Below, piece after piece: positions 1 through 7,599 of a DNA stretch of 32,962 nucleotides; positions within the stretch are counted from its first letter, which is position 1; each line of letters begins with the position of its first letter. The position numbers and the translations under genes are program-made. The DNA is from Deltaproteobacteria bacterium (GTDB lineage: Bacteria; Myxococcota_A; UBA9160): NCBI GenBank assembly GCA_020849175.1, contig JADLGR010000088.1, forward strand, positions 1 through 32,962, read 5' to 3'. The notes beneath the pieces were generated by a model, which saw only the letters and a list, made by a program, of their open reading frames with translations, made no database searches and was not told the origin of the DNA.

Positions 1-452
1 CGGCACGCGTCGCCGAGGTGCTCGCGGGGCCGTCGGCGGAGCCGTACTGGAAGCTCCGGCTGCGGGGCGCGTGCGAGGAGCTGTTCTTTCTCACGACGCT
101 CGATCGCACGCCCGAGATGGTGCGGATCTTTCGCGAGCACGCGGCGCGCGAGCGCTACCCGGAGGCGGAGGCCGGCGTCTACCTCCAGCCGACGGTACAG
201 GGGACGAGCTGCCACTGCGCATTCGATCTCCCGTACCGCCGCGGCGACGCAGCGCAGGTCACGAGCGTGCAGCGCGTGCTCACCGCGACGAGCGAGGCCC
301 TGATGGACGCGGGCGCCTTCTTCTCCCGACCCTACGGAGCGCTGGCGGACGCGGCGTACCGGCGCGATGCGGTGACGACCGAGGTGCTGAAGAAGGTGAA
401 GGGCGTCTTCGATCCGCACCGGATTCTGAATCCGGGAAAGCTCTGCTTCTAG
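1..452 (+). CDS. FAD-linked oxidase, C-terminal part (5' truncated by window)
   Basis: The reading frame is open from the left edge (first full codon at base 3), so only the last 150 codons or so are visible. The piece matches the C-terminal cap region of GlcD / vanillyl-alcohol-oxidase-type flavoproteins, which oxidise 2-hydroxy acids or alkyl-phenols with FAD. The clearest sign is the terminal motif FDPHRILNPGKLCF, the family's usual ending (DPxxxLNPGK). A segment rich in Tyr/Arg (RPYGALADAAYRR) precedes it. The FAD-binding half lies outside the window. It is followed 48 bp later by an Fe-S protein and then a second FAD-linked oxidase, an arrangement like glycolate oxidase GlcD-GlcF-GlcE. 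The substrate cannot be read from this fragment. Confidence is high for the family and low for the reaction. Confidence 0.85.
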   Translation, partial: ARVAEVLAGPSAEPYWKLRLRGACEELFFLTTLDRTPEMVRIFREHAARERYPEAEAGVYLQPTVQGTSCHCAFDLPYRRGDAAQVTSVQRVLTATSEALMDAGAFFSRPYGALADAAYRRDAVTTEVLKKVKGVFDPHRILNPGKLCF

Positions 453-500
453 GCACGGCGGCGCCGGCATCGACGGGCGCGGCAAAGACGAGGATCTCAC

Positions 501-1772
501 ATGGCACTCGAAGACTACGAAGCCGACATGACGCGCTGCAGCCGCTGCTCGGACTGCAAGTTCGCACCCGCCTCGCAGCTCGACGAGAACAGGGCGGAGA
601 TCTGCCCGAGCATCGGCCGCTACGGCTTCCACTCGTATTCGGCCGGGGGGCGCTTCGTTGCGGCCCTCTCCTTCGTGTCGAAGCGCGTCGAGCACTCGCC
701 CGAGCTGCTCGAGGTGCTCTACGCGTGCCAGCTCTGCGGCGCGTGCGACGTGGCCTGCAAGAAGGACCGGGAGCTCGAGCCGCTCGAGATGATGCTCGAG
801 TTTCGCGCGCGATGCGTGAAGGACGGGAAGACGCTCGCAGCGCTCGACCGGCTGATCGAGAGCCTGCGCCGCTCGGACAACATGGTGCTGCGGCCACGCG
901 AGGAGCGGGGTCGCTGGGCGGACGGGCTCGGCGTGAAGAGCCTGGCGACGGAGCGCGCGCAGGTCGCGTACCACGCGGGGTGCCGCCTCTCGTTCGACGA
1001 GACGCAGTGGGGTATCGCGCGTGGTGCGATCGAGGTGATGCAGCAGGCGGGAGTCGACGTCGGGATCGCCGGCGCAGACGAGCTGTGCTGCGGTGGGCGT
1101 GCCTACGAGATGGGATACCAGGACGCACTCGACGAGTACGCAGAGCGAAACCGCAAGGTCTTCGAAGCCGCGGGGGTGAAGACGCTCGTCACGTCCTGCG
1201 CTCACTGCTTCCATGCGTTCGAGGTCCTGTACCGGAAGATCGGAAAGGAGCTCGATCTCGAGGTCGTCCACGTGGCCGACTACGTGAACCAGCTCGCGGC
1301 CGACGGCAAGATCGCGCTGACGCGAGAAGTGCCGCTGCGGGTCACCTATCACGACCCCTGTCATCTCGGCAGGCTCGGCGAGCCGTGGATCCCGTGGGAG
1401 GGCGAAGAGAAGAAGGTTCTGCAGCAGCTCGTGCTGCGAGACCCGCCCAAGACCTTCCGGCGCGGAACGCACGGCGTCTATCGGCCGCCGCGCGAGCTGC
1501 TCGCGCGGATTCCGGGCGTCGAGCTCGTCGAGATGAAGCGTAAGGAGGCCTATGCCTGGTGCTGCGGGTCGGGCGGCGGCGTTCGCGAGGCGTTTCCCGA
1601 GCTCGCGGCCTGGACAGCCGGCGAGCGCATCGACGAGGCGGCCGAGACCGAGGCCGACGCCCTCGCGACCGCATGTCCCTGGTGCGCCCGCGGCCTCGAG
1701 CAGTCGGCGAAGGCAAAGCAGAAGGATCTGCCGGTCTACGACGTGATCGAGCTGGTACGGAGGGCACTGTGA
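501..1772 (+). CDS. (Fe-S)-binding CCG-domain oxidoreductase (GlcF/HdrD-like)
   Basis: A 423-residue cytoplasmic or membrane-associated electron-transfer subunit. The N-terminus has two ferredoxin-type [4Fe-4S] motifs: C13, C16, C19 and C35 (followed by P), then C76, C79, C82 and C86. The C-terminal part carries two cysteine-rich CCG modules. The first has C161, C196-C197-G and C233/C236; the second has C287, C354-C355-G and C392/C395. This is the layout of GlcF, GlpC, LutA and HdrD, which take electrons from a flavoprotein partner and pass them to quinone or another carrier. ATG at 501 has a GAGG about 8 bases upstream. The gene sits between two FAD-linked oxidases and its TGA overlaps the GTG of the next gene, so it is probably their shared electron acceptor. 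That partnership is inferred from position and family precedent. Confidence 0.9.
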   Translation: MALEDYEADMTRCSRCSDCKFAPASQLDENRAEICPSIGRYGFHSYSAGGRFVAALSFVSKRVEHSPELLEVLYACQLCGACDVACKKDRELEPLEMMLEFRARCVKDGKTLAALDRLIESLRRSDNMVLRPREERGRWADGLGVKSLATERAQVAYHAGCRLSFDETQWGIARGAIEVMQQAGVDVGIAGADELCCGGRAYEMGYQDALDEYAERNRKVFEAAGVKTLVTSCAHCFHAFEVLYRKIGKELDLEVVHVADYVNQLAADGKIALTREVPLRVTYHDPCHLGRLGEPWIPWEGEEKKVLQQLVLRDPPKTFRRGTHGVYRPPRELLARIPGVELVEMKRKEAYAWCCGSGGGVREAFPELAAWTAGERIDEAAETEADALATACPWCARGLEQSAKAKQKDLPVYDVIELVRRAL

Positions 1773-3364
1773 GCGGACACCCGGCGACGAACGAGACAGG
1801 AGCGCTCTCGCGCGACACCTACCGCGCGCTCGAAGACGTGGTGGGGCCGGAGTTCATCAGCGACCACCCTGTGATCCTCGACGGCTACTCCTTCTACTTC
1901 CTATCGGAGCTGATCACGGCGCTCGGTGCGGGAGGAGAGAAGAAGTTCATTCCGCGACCGGCGGCGGTCGTGCTGCCGGGGAGCGTCGACGAAGTGCAGC
2001 AGATCGTGCGGGTCTGCAACCGCCGTGGGCTCGCCTTCCATGCGTTCTCGACGGGCATCGTGTGCGAGGGGGGGCCGGGGCGAATCCAGATCGACCTGCG
2101 GCGGCTCGGCCGCGTGATCGAGATCGACGAGAAGAACAAGATCGCGGTGATCGAGCCGTACGTGACCAACGCCCGGCTCTTCCACGCGACGATCAAGAAG
2201 GGCCTGCGCGCGCACGTTCATGCCGCAGGGGCGAATGCGTCGCCGCTCGCGAGCGCGACGTCGGTGGGCGGCGAGGGCCCCGACAATCCGAGCTGTGGAT
2301 ACAGCTCGCGCAACGTCCTCGGAGTCGAATGGGTGCTGCCGACCGGAGAGATCCTGCGCCTCGGGGCGCTCGGCTCGGGGGCTGGATGGTTCTGTGGAGA
2401 CGGCCCAGGACCGAGCCTGCGCGGCCTCATGCGCGGCGTATTCGGCGCATTTGGTGGCCTCGGCGTGTTCACGAAGGTGGCGGTGAAGCTCTACCCGTGG
2501 CACGGGCCGGCCGTCTTCAAAGGCAGCGGGCTGCCGCCGACCTACGGCGGAGAGCTCCCGGAGAGCCTGCGCGCCTGCTTCGCGGCCTTCCCGACCAGCG
2601 ACCAGATGTACGACGCGGTGAGCGCGATCTGGGAGGAGGGCATCGCACACACCTTCAACCGCATGCCACGCTCGTTCCTCTGCTACACGAGCTCCGACTC
2701 GAACCAGGAGGCCTGGGAGCTGTGGCAGTCGGGCCTGCTCGAGCGTGATTTCACCAACGGCATCGCGCTCCTGCTGGCCGGCCACTCGAAGGGCGAGCTC
2801 GACTACAAGGAGCGTGTGCTGCACGACGTTCTCGCGCGGACGGGCGGGAAGCGCGCCGAGACGCTCGAGGCCGACCCGCGCTACGCGCTGACCCTCCTCC
2901 GCACGAGCATCCTCAGCGACGGCGTCTTCCGTGGAGTGAGCCGTCCGAGCGGCGGCATCCTCGAAGGCTACTACCTCAACGAGTCGGTCGACGTCTCGCG
3001 GCTCAGTCACGACGCCTCGTACGCGCACACCAAGACGTTCACCGACCGCGGAATCTGCATCGACAACGGTGAGACGAACTGGGGGACGTTCAGCGACATC
3101 GCGTACCTGTCCGAGCAGATCCCGCACTTCGACCCCCGCGACGAGAAGTCGGTGCAGGGCATGCTCGAGCTGCTGGCAACGTCGTATCAGAAGCAGTTCG
3201 AGACGCGCAGCGGCGCGGGCCTGTTCGCGAACATCGGTGCGATCATGAACGACGCGTTCGGCCCGATGCTGAGCAACGTCCACGTCTGGAAGAAGCGGAT
3301 CAAGAAGGCGCTCGATCCCCGAACGGCGTGCGACCCGACCGGCTACTCCTACCCGGAGGCGTAG
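1769..3364 (+). CDS. FAD-binding oxidoreductase (GlcD / alkyl-DHAP-synthase-like)
   Basis: A 531-residue flavoprotein of the PCMH/vanillyl-alcohol-oxidase fold. The FAD-binding half covers roughly residues 60-250: FIPRPAAVVLPGSVDEVQQI (opening of the FAD_binding_4 domain), then the HAFSTG loop near residue 90 and a Gly/Ser-rich segment ASPLASATSVGGEG. A typical substrate cap domain follows and ends ALDPRTACDPTGYSYPEA, a variant of the usual DPxxxLNPG end. I chose GTG at 1769 because it overlaps the previous stop (GTGA), has a CGGAGG about 6 bases upstream, and because residues upstream of it have no family character. A second FAD oxidase beside an Fe-S protein recalls GlcD/GlcE pairs, but GlcE is normally much shorter than this protein. 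Two full-size flavoproteins may therefore each have a substrate. The substrate is unknown. Confidence 0.88.
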   Translation: MSGHPATNETGALSRDTYRALEDVVGPEFISDHPVILDGYSFYFLSELITALGAGGEKKFIPRPAAVVLPGSVDEVQQIVRVCNRRGLAFHAFSTGIVCEGGPGRIQIDLRRLGRVIEIDEKNKIAVIEPYVTNARLFHATIKKGLRAHVHAAGANASPLASATSVGGEGPDNPSCGYSSRNVLGVEWVLPTGEILRLGALGSGAGWFCGDGPGPSLRGLMRGVFGAFGGLGVFTKVAVKLYPWHGPAVFKGSGLPPTYGGELPESLRACFAAFPTSDQMYDAVSAIWEEGIAHTFNRMPRSFLCYTSSDSNQEAWELWQSGLLERDFTNGIALLLAGHSKGELDYKERVLHDVLARTGGKRAETLEADPRYALTLLRTSILSDGVFRGVSRPSGGILEGYYLNESVDVSRLSHDASYAHTKTFTDRGICIDNGETNWGTFSDIAYLSEQIPHFDPRDEKSVQGMLELLATSYQKQFETRSGAGLFANIGAIMNDAFGPMLSNVHVWKKRIKKALDPRTACDPTGYSYPEA

Positions 3365-3393
3365 CGGTCGGATCGCAGCCCGAGAGGTCCGGC

Positions 3394-4401
3394 ATGAAGA
3401 TCATCGCTCCGGTCGATCGTCCGGAGGAGGCGCAGGCGCTGATCGATGCGGGCGCCGACGAGCTCTTCTGCGGGCTGTCGTCGCAGACGTGGCTCGGCAG
3501 GTACACGATCGCGGCCGTGAGCCGTCGCTCGGCGCGCATCGCCAGCATGGCCTCGGTCGAGAGCCTCGCGCAGACGGTTTCGATCGCACACGCCGCGGCG
3601 GTCCCGGTGTGTCTCGCGCTGAACGAGCACTACTACACGCAGGTCCAGCATCCGCTGCTCTTCGAGTACGTCGATCTCGCGCTCAGTGCCGGCGTCGACA
3701 GCCTGATCGTCGCCGATCCGGCGCTGGTGCTCGCGATCCGCGACGCGAGGCCGGGTATCGACCTGCACCTGAGCACGGGAACCACGGTGCTCAACTCGTC
3801 CGCGGCGCGCTTCTTCCAGGACCTCGGCGTCTCGCGCATCACGCTCGAGCGCCAGCAGACGATCGCGGAGATCGGAGCGGTGGTCCGCGGCGCACCGGGC
3901 GTCGAGTCGGCGGTCTTCATCCTCAATGGCCGCTGCCCGAACGTCGACGGCCTTTGCACCTACGACCACGTCCAGATTCCGGGTGAGGCGTACCGGAACG
4001 CGTGCATGCTCGCGTGCCGGGTGCGCTGCCACGTCGAGCCCGACCCGGGGGACGACGCCGGCCGCGACGAGTACGCGAGCGTGAGCCCCGTCGTACGACA
4101 GCAGATCTGGGAGCGCGTCCACATGGACGATTCACCCTGCGGTGTCTGCGCGATTCCGGAGCTCTCGCGGCTCGGCGTCACGCACCTCAAGATCGTGGGC
4201 CGCGGCAACCCGACGCCCCGCAAGCTGGCCGACGTGCGCTTCGTCCGCTCGCTGCTGACGCTCCGGGCGAGCGCCGCGGACGCGGACGGATGCTTCCGCG
4301 AGCGCGCGCGGCTGCTTCGGAGCCACGTCTACCGCCGGCCGTGTCGGATGGTGAGCTGCTACTTCCCGGAGCTGATCGCTCGCGAGCGCCAAGCCTCGTG
4401 A
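3394..4401 (+). CDS. Peptidase U32 family protein, UbiU-like
   Basis: A 335-residue U32-family TIM-barrel protein. It opens with KIIAPVDRPEEAQALIDAGA and ELFCGL and contains the family hallmark CGVCAIPELSRLGVTHLKI near residues 249-266 (compare xLCxIxxLPEL...GvxxLKIxGR). The cysteines C181, C188, C204/C208 and C249/C252 match the spacing of the four [4Fe-4S] ligands of E. coli UbiU (C169, C176, C193, C232). Characterised relatives (UbiU/UbiV, RlhA, TrhP) perform oxygen-independent hydroxylations, with prephenate as the proposed oxygen donor; true protease activity is doubtful for this family. ATG 3394 follows a GAGAGG-type site. The 335 residues agree with UbiU (about 330). The next gene is a UbiV-like partner starting at an overlapping GTGA. 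No ubiquinone genes are nearby, so the substrate may not be a quinone. Confidence 0.85.
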   Translation: MKIIAPVDRPEEAQALIDAGADELFCGLSSQTWLGRYTIAAVSRRSARIASMASVESLAQTVSIAHAAAVPVCLALNEHYYTQVQHPLLFEYVDLALSAGVDSLIVADPALVLAIRDARPGIDLHLSTGTTVLNSSAARFFQDLGVSRITLERQQTIAEIGAVVRGAPGVESAVFILNGRCPNVDGLCTYDHVQIPGEAYRNACMLACRVRCHVEPDPGDDAGRDEYASVSPVVRQQIWERVHMDDSPCGVCAIPELSRLGVTHLKIVGRGNPTPRKLADVRFVRSLLTLRASAADADGCFRERARLLRSHVYRRPCRMVSCYFPELIARERQAS

Positions 4402-5207
4402 GCGGCGCCGGGCCCCTCGAGCTGGCGCTGTACGTTTCGAGCGCCGGCGAGGCGTCGAAAGCGGAGGCCGGCCACTCGAGGCTCTACTACGGGCACGAGT
4501 TCTGCGAGCGCCTCCTTCCCTCGCGCGCGGAGCTGCGCGCGGTGTGCGCCGCGGCTTCGGGGCGCGGCATCACGTTCGTGACGCCGTACGTGACCGAGCG
4601 CGGCCTCGGTCGCCTGCGCGGGCTGCTCGAAGCGCTCGGTGAGGCGCACCCGGGGGCCGAGGTCGTGTTCAACGACTGGGGCACGCTGCGGCTGCTCGAG
4701 ACGGAGTTTTCCGGCCTGCGCCCCATCCTCGGACGTCTGCTCCACAAGATGAAGCGGGGCCCGCGACTCGCAGCGCTGGCGGATGCCTTCGGCGACGAGA
4801 CGGCGGCCTACTTCAGGACCTGTAGCCTCGACGTCCCGCTCTATCAGCGCTTCCTGCGCAGCAAGGGCGTCGAGCGTGTCGAGCTCGACAACGTGCTGCA
4901 GGGGATTGCGCTCGATCTCGGGACGTCCGGACTGCGCGCGTCGCTCTACACCCCGTACGGATACATCGCGACGACACGGCTGTGTCTCGCCGCGTCCTGC
5001 GACCAGCACGGGATGGAGGACGAGGTGGGAGTCTTCGGGTGCCGCAAGGAGTGCCGGCGCTTCACGTTCGAGATCGCGCAGCACGGCTCGCCGGTGAAGC
5101 AGTACCGGAAGGGGAACACGGTCTTCTTCGAGAATGCGAGGCTGCCCGCGAATCTCGCCGGAAGCGGTATCGACCGCATCGTGAACGAGCCGCGTATTCC
5201 GTTCTGA
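4398..5207 (+). CDS. U32-family protein, UbiV-like partner
   Basis: A 269-residue protein with the short U32 architecture of UbiV. Supporting features are an early YYGHEFCERL segment with C36 (UbiV C39), YFRTCSLDVPLYQRFLRSKG, VERVELDNVLQGI, and a C-terminal cluster with C196, C201, C215 and C219. The 14- and 4-residue spacings C201/C215/C219 closely mirror UbiV C180/C193/C197, so a [4Fe-4S] cluster on C36, C201, C215 and C219 is predicted. The start is GTG 4398, overlapping the stop of the UbiU-like gene. The pair is therefore probably translated together and may form a heterodimer like UbiU-UbiV. UbiT, the SCP2 lipid-binding partner in the ubiquinone system, is not visible in the window. The hydroxylase role is inferred from family and cysteine pattern only. 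Confidence 0.8.
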   Translation: MSGAGPLELALYVSSAGEASKAEAGHSRLYYGHEFCERLLPSRAELRAVCAAASGRGITFVTPYVTERGLGRLRGLLEALGEAHPGAEVVFNDWGTLRLLETEFSGLRPILGRLLHKMKRGPRLAALADAFGDETAAYFRTCSLDVPLYQRFLRSKGVERVELDNVLQGIALDLGTSGLRASLYTPYGYIATTRLCLAASCDQHGMEDEVGVFGCRKECRRFTFEIAQHGSPVKQYRKGNTVFFENARLPANLAGSGIDRIVNEPRIPF

Positions 5208-5237
5208 CCGTGCGGCGAGAGGCAGATTGGAGGCGTC

Positions 5238-6275
5238 ATGGAAGACGGCGGAGACCGCCGCGGCACGATCCATCTCGTGGGGAGCGTCCCGCTCGCGAGC
5301 GCGCAGGACGTCATGCGAACCGCGAGCGCGCTGCTCGGCCCGAGGCTGCGTCGCGTTCCGGACGGCGAGACGGGGGTTCGGGCCAACTGGATCCGCTGGC
5401 AGTCGGCGGTCTTCCAGCGGCATCCCGCGTTCGAAGTCGCGGTGCCGGCGGATCCGGCAGCGTATTCCCCGGGCAGCCACGTTCGGCTGCGTCCGGCGGC
5501 GGCGGATGCGCCGCTCGCGTTCGGCCCGCTCGGCTACGCCGAGGCGGCACTCGCGTCGTATGCGAGTCTTGGCGAGCTGCGCCGCGCGGGGCGGGTGCCT
5601 CGGGACCTGCGGTTCCAGGTGAGCCTTCCGACGCCGCTCGCGCCCGTCACCTGGTTCGTCGCGCCGGAGGACCAGCCGCGCGTCGAGCCCGCCTACGAAG
5701 CGGCGCTTCTGGCGGAAGTCGACGAGATCGCGCGCGCCATTCCGCACGAAGACCTCTCGATCCAGTGGGACGTGGCGGTCGAGTTCGCGCTCCTCGAGGG
5801 TCTTCGTCCAGCACACTTCCGGCCACTCGAGGACGGGATCTGCTCGCGCCTCGTGCGGCTCGCGAATGGCGTGCCACCCGGAGTCGAGGTCGGCTTTCAC
5901 CTCTGCTACGGCGATGCCGATCACGCGCACTTCAAGGAGCCTGACGACACGGCGAAGCTGGTCCGCGTCGCGAACGCGGTCGTGGCGGGCGTTGCGCGGC
6001 CGATCGACTGGATCCATCTGCCGGTTCCGCGCGGCAGGACGGACGCCGCCTACTTCTCGCCGCTCGCCGGCCTCTCGCTCGGTGCCGAGACGCGCCTGCA
6101 TCTCGGGCTGGTTCACCTGACCGACGGAGCCGCGGGCGCGGAGCGGCGCATTCGCGCTGCGCGACGCTTTGCCGGCGACTTCGGCGTCGGGACCGAGTGT
6201 GGTCTCGGCCGCCGACCCCCGGCGACGATCCCCCGTCTCCTCGCGCTCCACGCCGAGATCGCCGACGCGCTGTAG
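5238..6275 (+). CDS. MetE-like (cobalamin-independent methionine synthase superfamily) zinc protein
   Basis: A 345-residue protein resembling only the C-terminal catalytic barrel of MetE (UROD/MetE-like superfamily). It begins TIHLVGSVPL, then RRVPDGETG...NWIRWQ, a signature I associate with an uncharacterised MetE-like family. The zinc-type ligands of MetE appear conserved: H221 and C223 in GFHLCYGDADH, and C321 in GTECGLGRRP (E. coli H641, C643, C726). Relatives of this size include the core-MetE enzymes and epoxyalkane:coenzyme M transferase, all of which activate a thiol on zinc. ATG 5238 has a GGAGG 4-5 bases upstream. It lies 30 bp after the UbiV-like gene and probably belongs to the same operon. 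Thiol-alkyl transfer is plausible, but neither the thiol nor the alkyl donor can be named. Confidence 0.75.
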   Translation: MEDGGDRRGTIHLVGSVPLASAQDVMRTASALLGPRLRRVPDGETGVRANWIRWQSAVFQRHPAFEVAVPADPAAYSPGSHVRLRPAAADAPLAFGPLGYAEAALASYASLGELRRAGRVPRDLRFQVSLPTPLAPVTWFVAPEDQPRVEPAYEAALLAEVDEIARAIPHEDLSIQWDVAVEFALLEGLRPAHFRPLEDGICSRLVRLANGVPPGVEVGFHLCYGDADHAHFKEPDDTAKLVRVANAVVAGVARPIDWIHLPVPRGRTDAAYFSPLAGLSLGAETRLHLGLVHLTDGAAGAERRIRAARRFAGDFGVGTECGLGRRPPATIPRLLALHAEIADAL

Positions 6276-6323
6276 CGAGCCCCGGCACGGTCGTCCGCGG
6301 TGGTGCTCGCCGCGTGCCGCTCG

Positions 6324-7433
6324 CTACGCGTAGTGGCTGCGACGCTTCACGACGATCTCCCGGTCGAGCTCGAAGATCTGCGTGCGCTTGTAGCCGGCGG
6401 GAGCATCGTCGCTCGCCGGCGCCGCTTCGGCCTTCTCGAACTTGTGTCCGAGAAGTCGGGTCGAGAGGATGCCGACGTCGGGTCGCGACGGGTGTTCGCG
6501 CTTTCCGAGGACGTCGGTCGCAGCGAATACGGTGTCGCCGGCGAAGAGCGGCGCCGTGTGACGCCCGGTCGTGTAGACGAGATCGCCGAGCGCGTTGTCG
6601 TGGACGTCCGGGCACGAGAGGCCGAGGCAGAGCGTGAAGGGGATTCCGCCGAAGATGATGAGCTTTCCGCCGACGTACTGCTTCGGGTTCAAGTCGATCA
6701 TGTGCTGGTTGCAGTGGACCTGACTCGTGTTGTCGAGGACGGCCGTCAGGTGGATGTGCTCGGTCGTCATCGTCCGCCCGCGCCAGTGCTCGATGCGGGT
6801 CCCGACCTCGAAGTCCTCGAAATAGGTGTCTCGGCTCGAGAGGTGGGTGAGGGCGGCGTAGCCGCGGCCGGCCTCGTACGGCGGGAGCCAGAGCTCGCAG
6901 GCGACGGGATCCGGTCCGACCTCGCCCTCGTCGACCGCCTTCGACTCGTCGCGTTTCCAGACCTGCACCTTGCGCTGCCAGGTCATGACGACGGCCTCGT
7001 CCTTCTCTCCTGCGTTCTTGCGCGCCGTCGACTGCACGTGGACGACGCCGAGCTTCGGATTGCTCGACGAGGGCTTGACGCCGAGCACCTTCGTCTCGAC
7101 CTCGATCGTGTCGCCGACGTAGACGGGCGCGCCGAAGCGCATGTCGATGTACTCGAGGTTGGCGCGCGCGTTCTCGGAGATGTCTTCGACCGTCTGGCTG
7201 AACGCGACCAGCATGGTGAGCCCCGGCGGGACGACGAGCCCGCGGAAGCCGTAGGCGCGCGCGTAACGCGCGTTCTTGGCGAGCGGGTTGGTCGTCATCG
7301 TGAACTCGGTGAAGGTCGTGAACAGGCCCTCGGTGATCGTCTTGCCACCCTTGTGATGGAAGGTCTGGCCGAGGCGAAAGTCCTCCAGGTGGTTGCCGGT
7401 GATCTTGCGGAGGATGCGAGACGGCTGGCTCAC
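6324..7433 (-). CDS. Double-hotdog MaoC family hydratase (mesaconyl-CoA hydratase-like)
   Basis: A 369-residue protein with two tandem MaoC hotdog units. The first, about residues 10-150, contains EDFRLGQTF, FRGLVVPPGLTM and the VYVGDTIEVETKV strand. The second, about residues 195-340, contains YFEDFEVGTRIEH, TSQVHCNQHMID and LFAGDTVFAATDVL. The length and duplication fit mesaconyl-C1-CoA hydratase and related bacterial MaoC proteins that add water to enoyl-CoA thioesters. A canonical D-x4-H dyad is not obvious; the nearest match, in the second unit, reads N-x4-H. The GTG start at 7433 has GGGAG 7 bases upstream. A possible -10, TAGACT, lies about 47 bases upstream on the minus strand. The gene is transcribed away from nrdJ. 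No other ethylmalonyl-CoA pathway genes are in the window, so the exact substrate is open. Confidence 0.82.
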   Translation of the reverse strand: MSQPSRILRKITGNHLEDFRLGQTFHHKGGKTITEGLFTTFTEFTMTTNPLAKNARYARAYGFRGLVVPPGLTMLVAFSQTVEDISENARANLEYIDMRFGAPVYVGDTIEVETKVLGVKPSSSNPKLGVVHVQSTARKNAGEKDEAVVMTWQRKVQVWKRDESKAVDEGEVGPDPVACELWLPPYEAGRGYAALTHLSSRDTYFEDFEVGTRIEHWRGRTMTTEHIHLTAVLDNTSQVHCNQHMIDLNPKQYVGGKLIIFGGIPFTLCLGLSCPDVHDNALGDLVYTTGRHTAPLFAGDTVFAATDVLGKREHPSRPDVGILSTRLLGHKFEKAEAAPASDDAPAGYKRTQIFELDREIVVKRRSHYA

Positions 7434-7585
7434 GCGCGGACTCCCTGACGAGTGTCGGATGGACGGGTTCGGGGCGCGGAGTCTAGCGTCTCCCGCGTGC
7501 TTGCCGAGATCCGCATGCGGGTGGCAGGACGACCCGTGCGAGGAGACGCGCGAGAGGGCGTGTGGAAGCCACGAGCGGTGCTGCC

Positions 7586-7591
7586 TACGTT
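7586..7591 (+). promoter_or_regulatory. Candidate -10 element for a leaderless nrdJ transcript
   Basis: TACGTT lies 8 bases before the nrdJ ATG, and no Shine-Dalgarno-like sequence lies between. Transcription starting about 7 bases after the hexamer would begin at or next to the ATG. The -35 region (around TGGAAG at 7563) is weak. Three other genes in this window show the same geometry, which raises confidence somewhat. Confidence 0.35.
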
Positions 7592-7599
7592 TCGGACGG

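Noticed and set aside
71-1543. A 490-codon plus-strand frame overlapping the first oxidase and the Fe-S gene
   Set aside because: The composition is Arg/Ala/Gly-rich with no motifs, while the alternative frames contain conserved FAD-oxidase and Fe-S motifs.
3394-4401. Calling the U32 proteins collagenase-like proteases
   Set aside because: The conserved cysteine pattern fits Fe-S hydroxylase-type members (UbiU/UbiV), and protease activity is poorly supported for this family.
4359-6251. A 630-codon minus-strand frame antisense to the U32 and MetE-like genes
   Set aside because: No domain signature and biased Arg/Glu/Ala composition; the plus-strand genes have conserved cysteines, starts and ribosome-binding sites.
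6300-7448. A 382-codon plus-strand frame opposite the MaoC gene
   Set aside because: It is the complement of a clear double-hotdog protein and shows repetitive Val/Arg/Asp-rich sequence with no family resemblance.
7540-7599. Cobalamin riboswitch upstream of nrdJ
   Set aside because: AAGCCACGAG...CTGCC resembles a B12 box only with an insertion, and the core elements (AGGGAA, GGTG-AA-TCC, GCCACTG) are missing.
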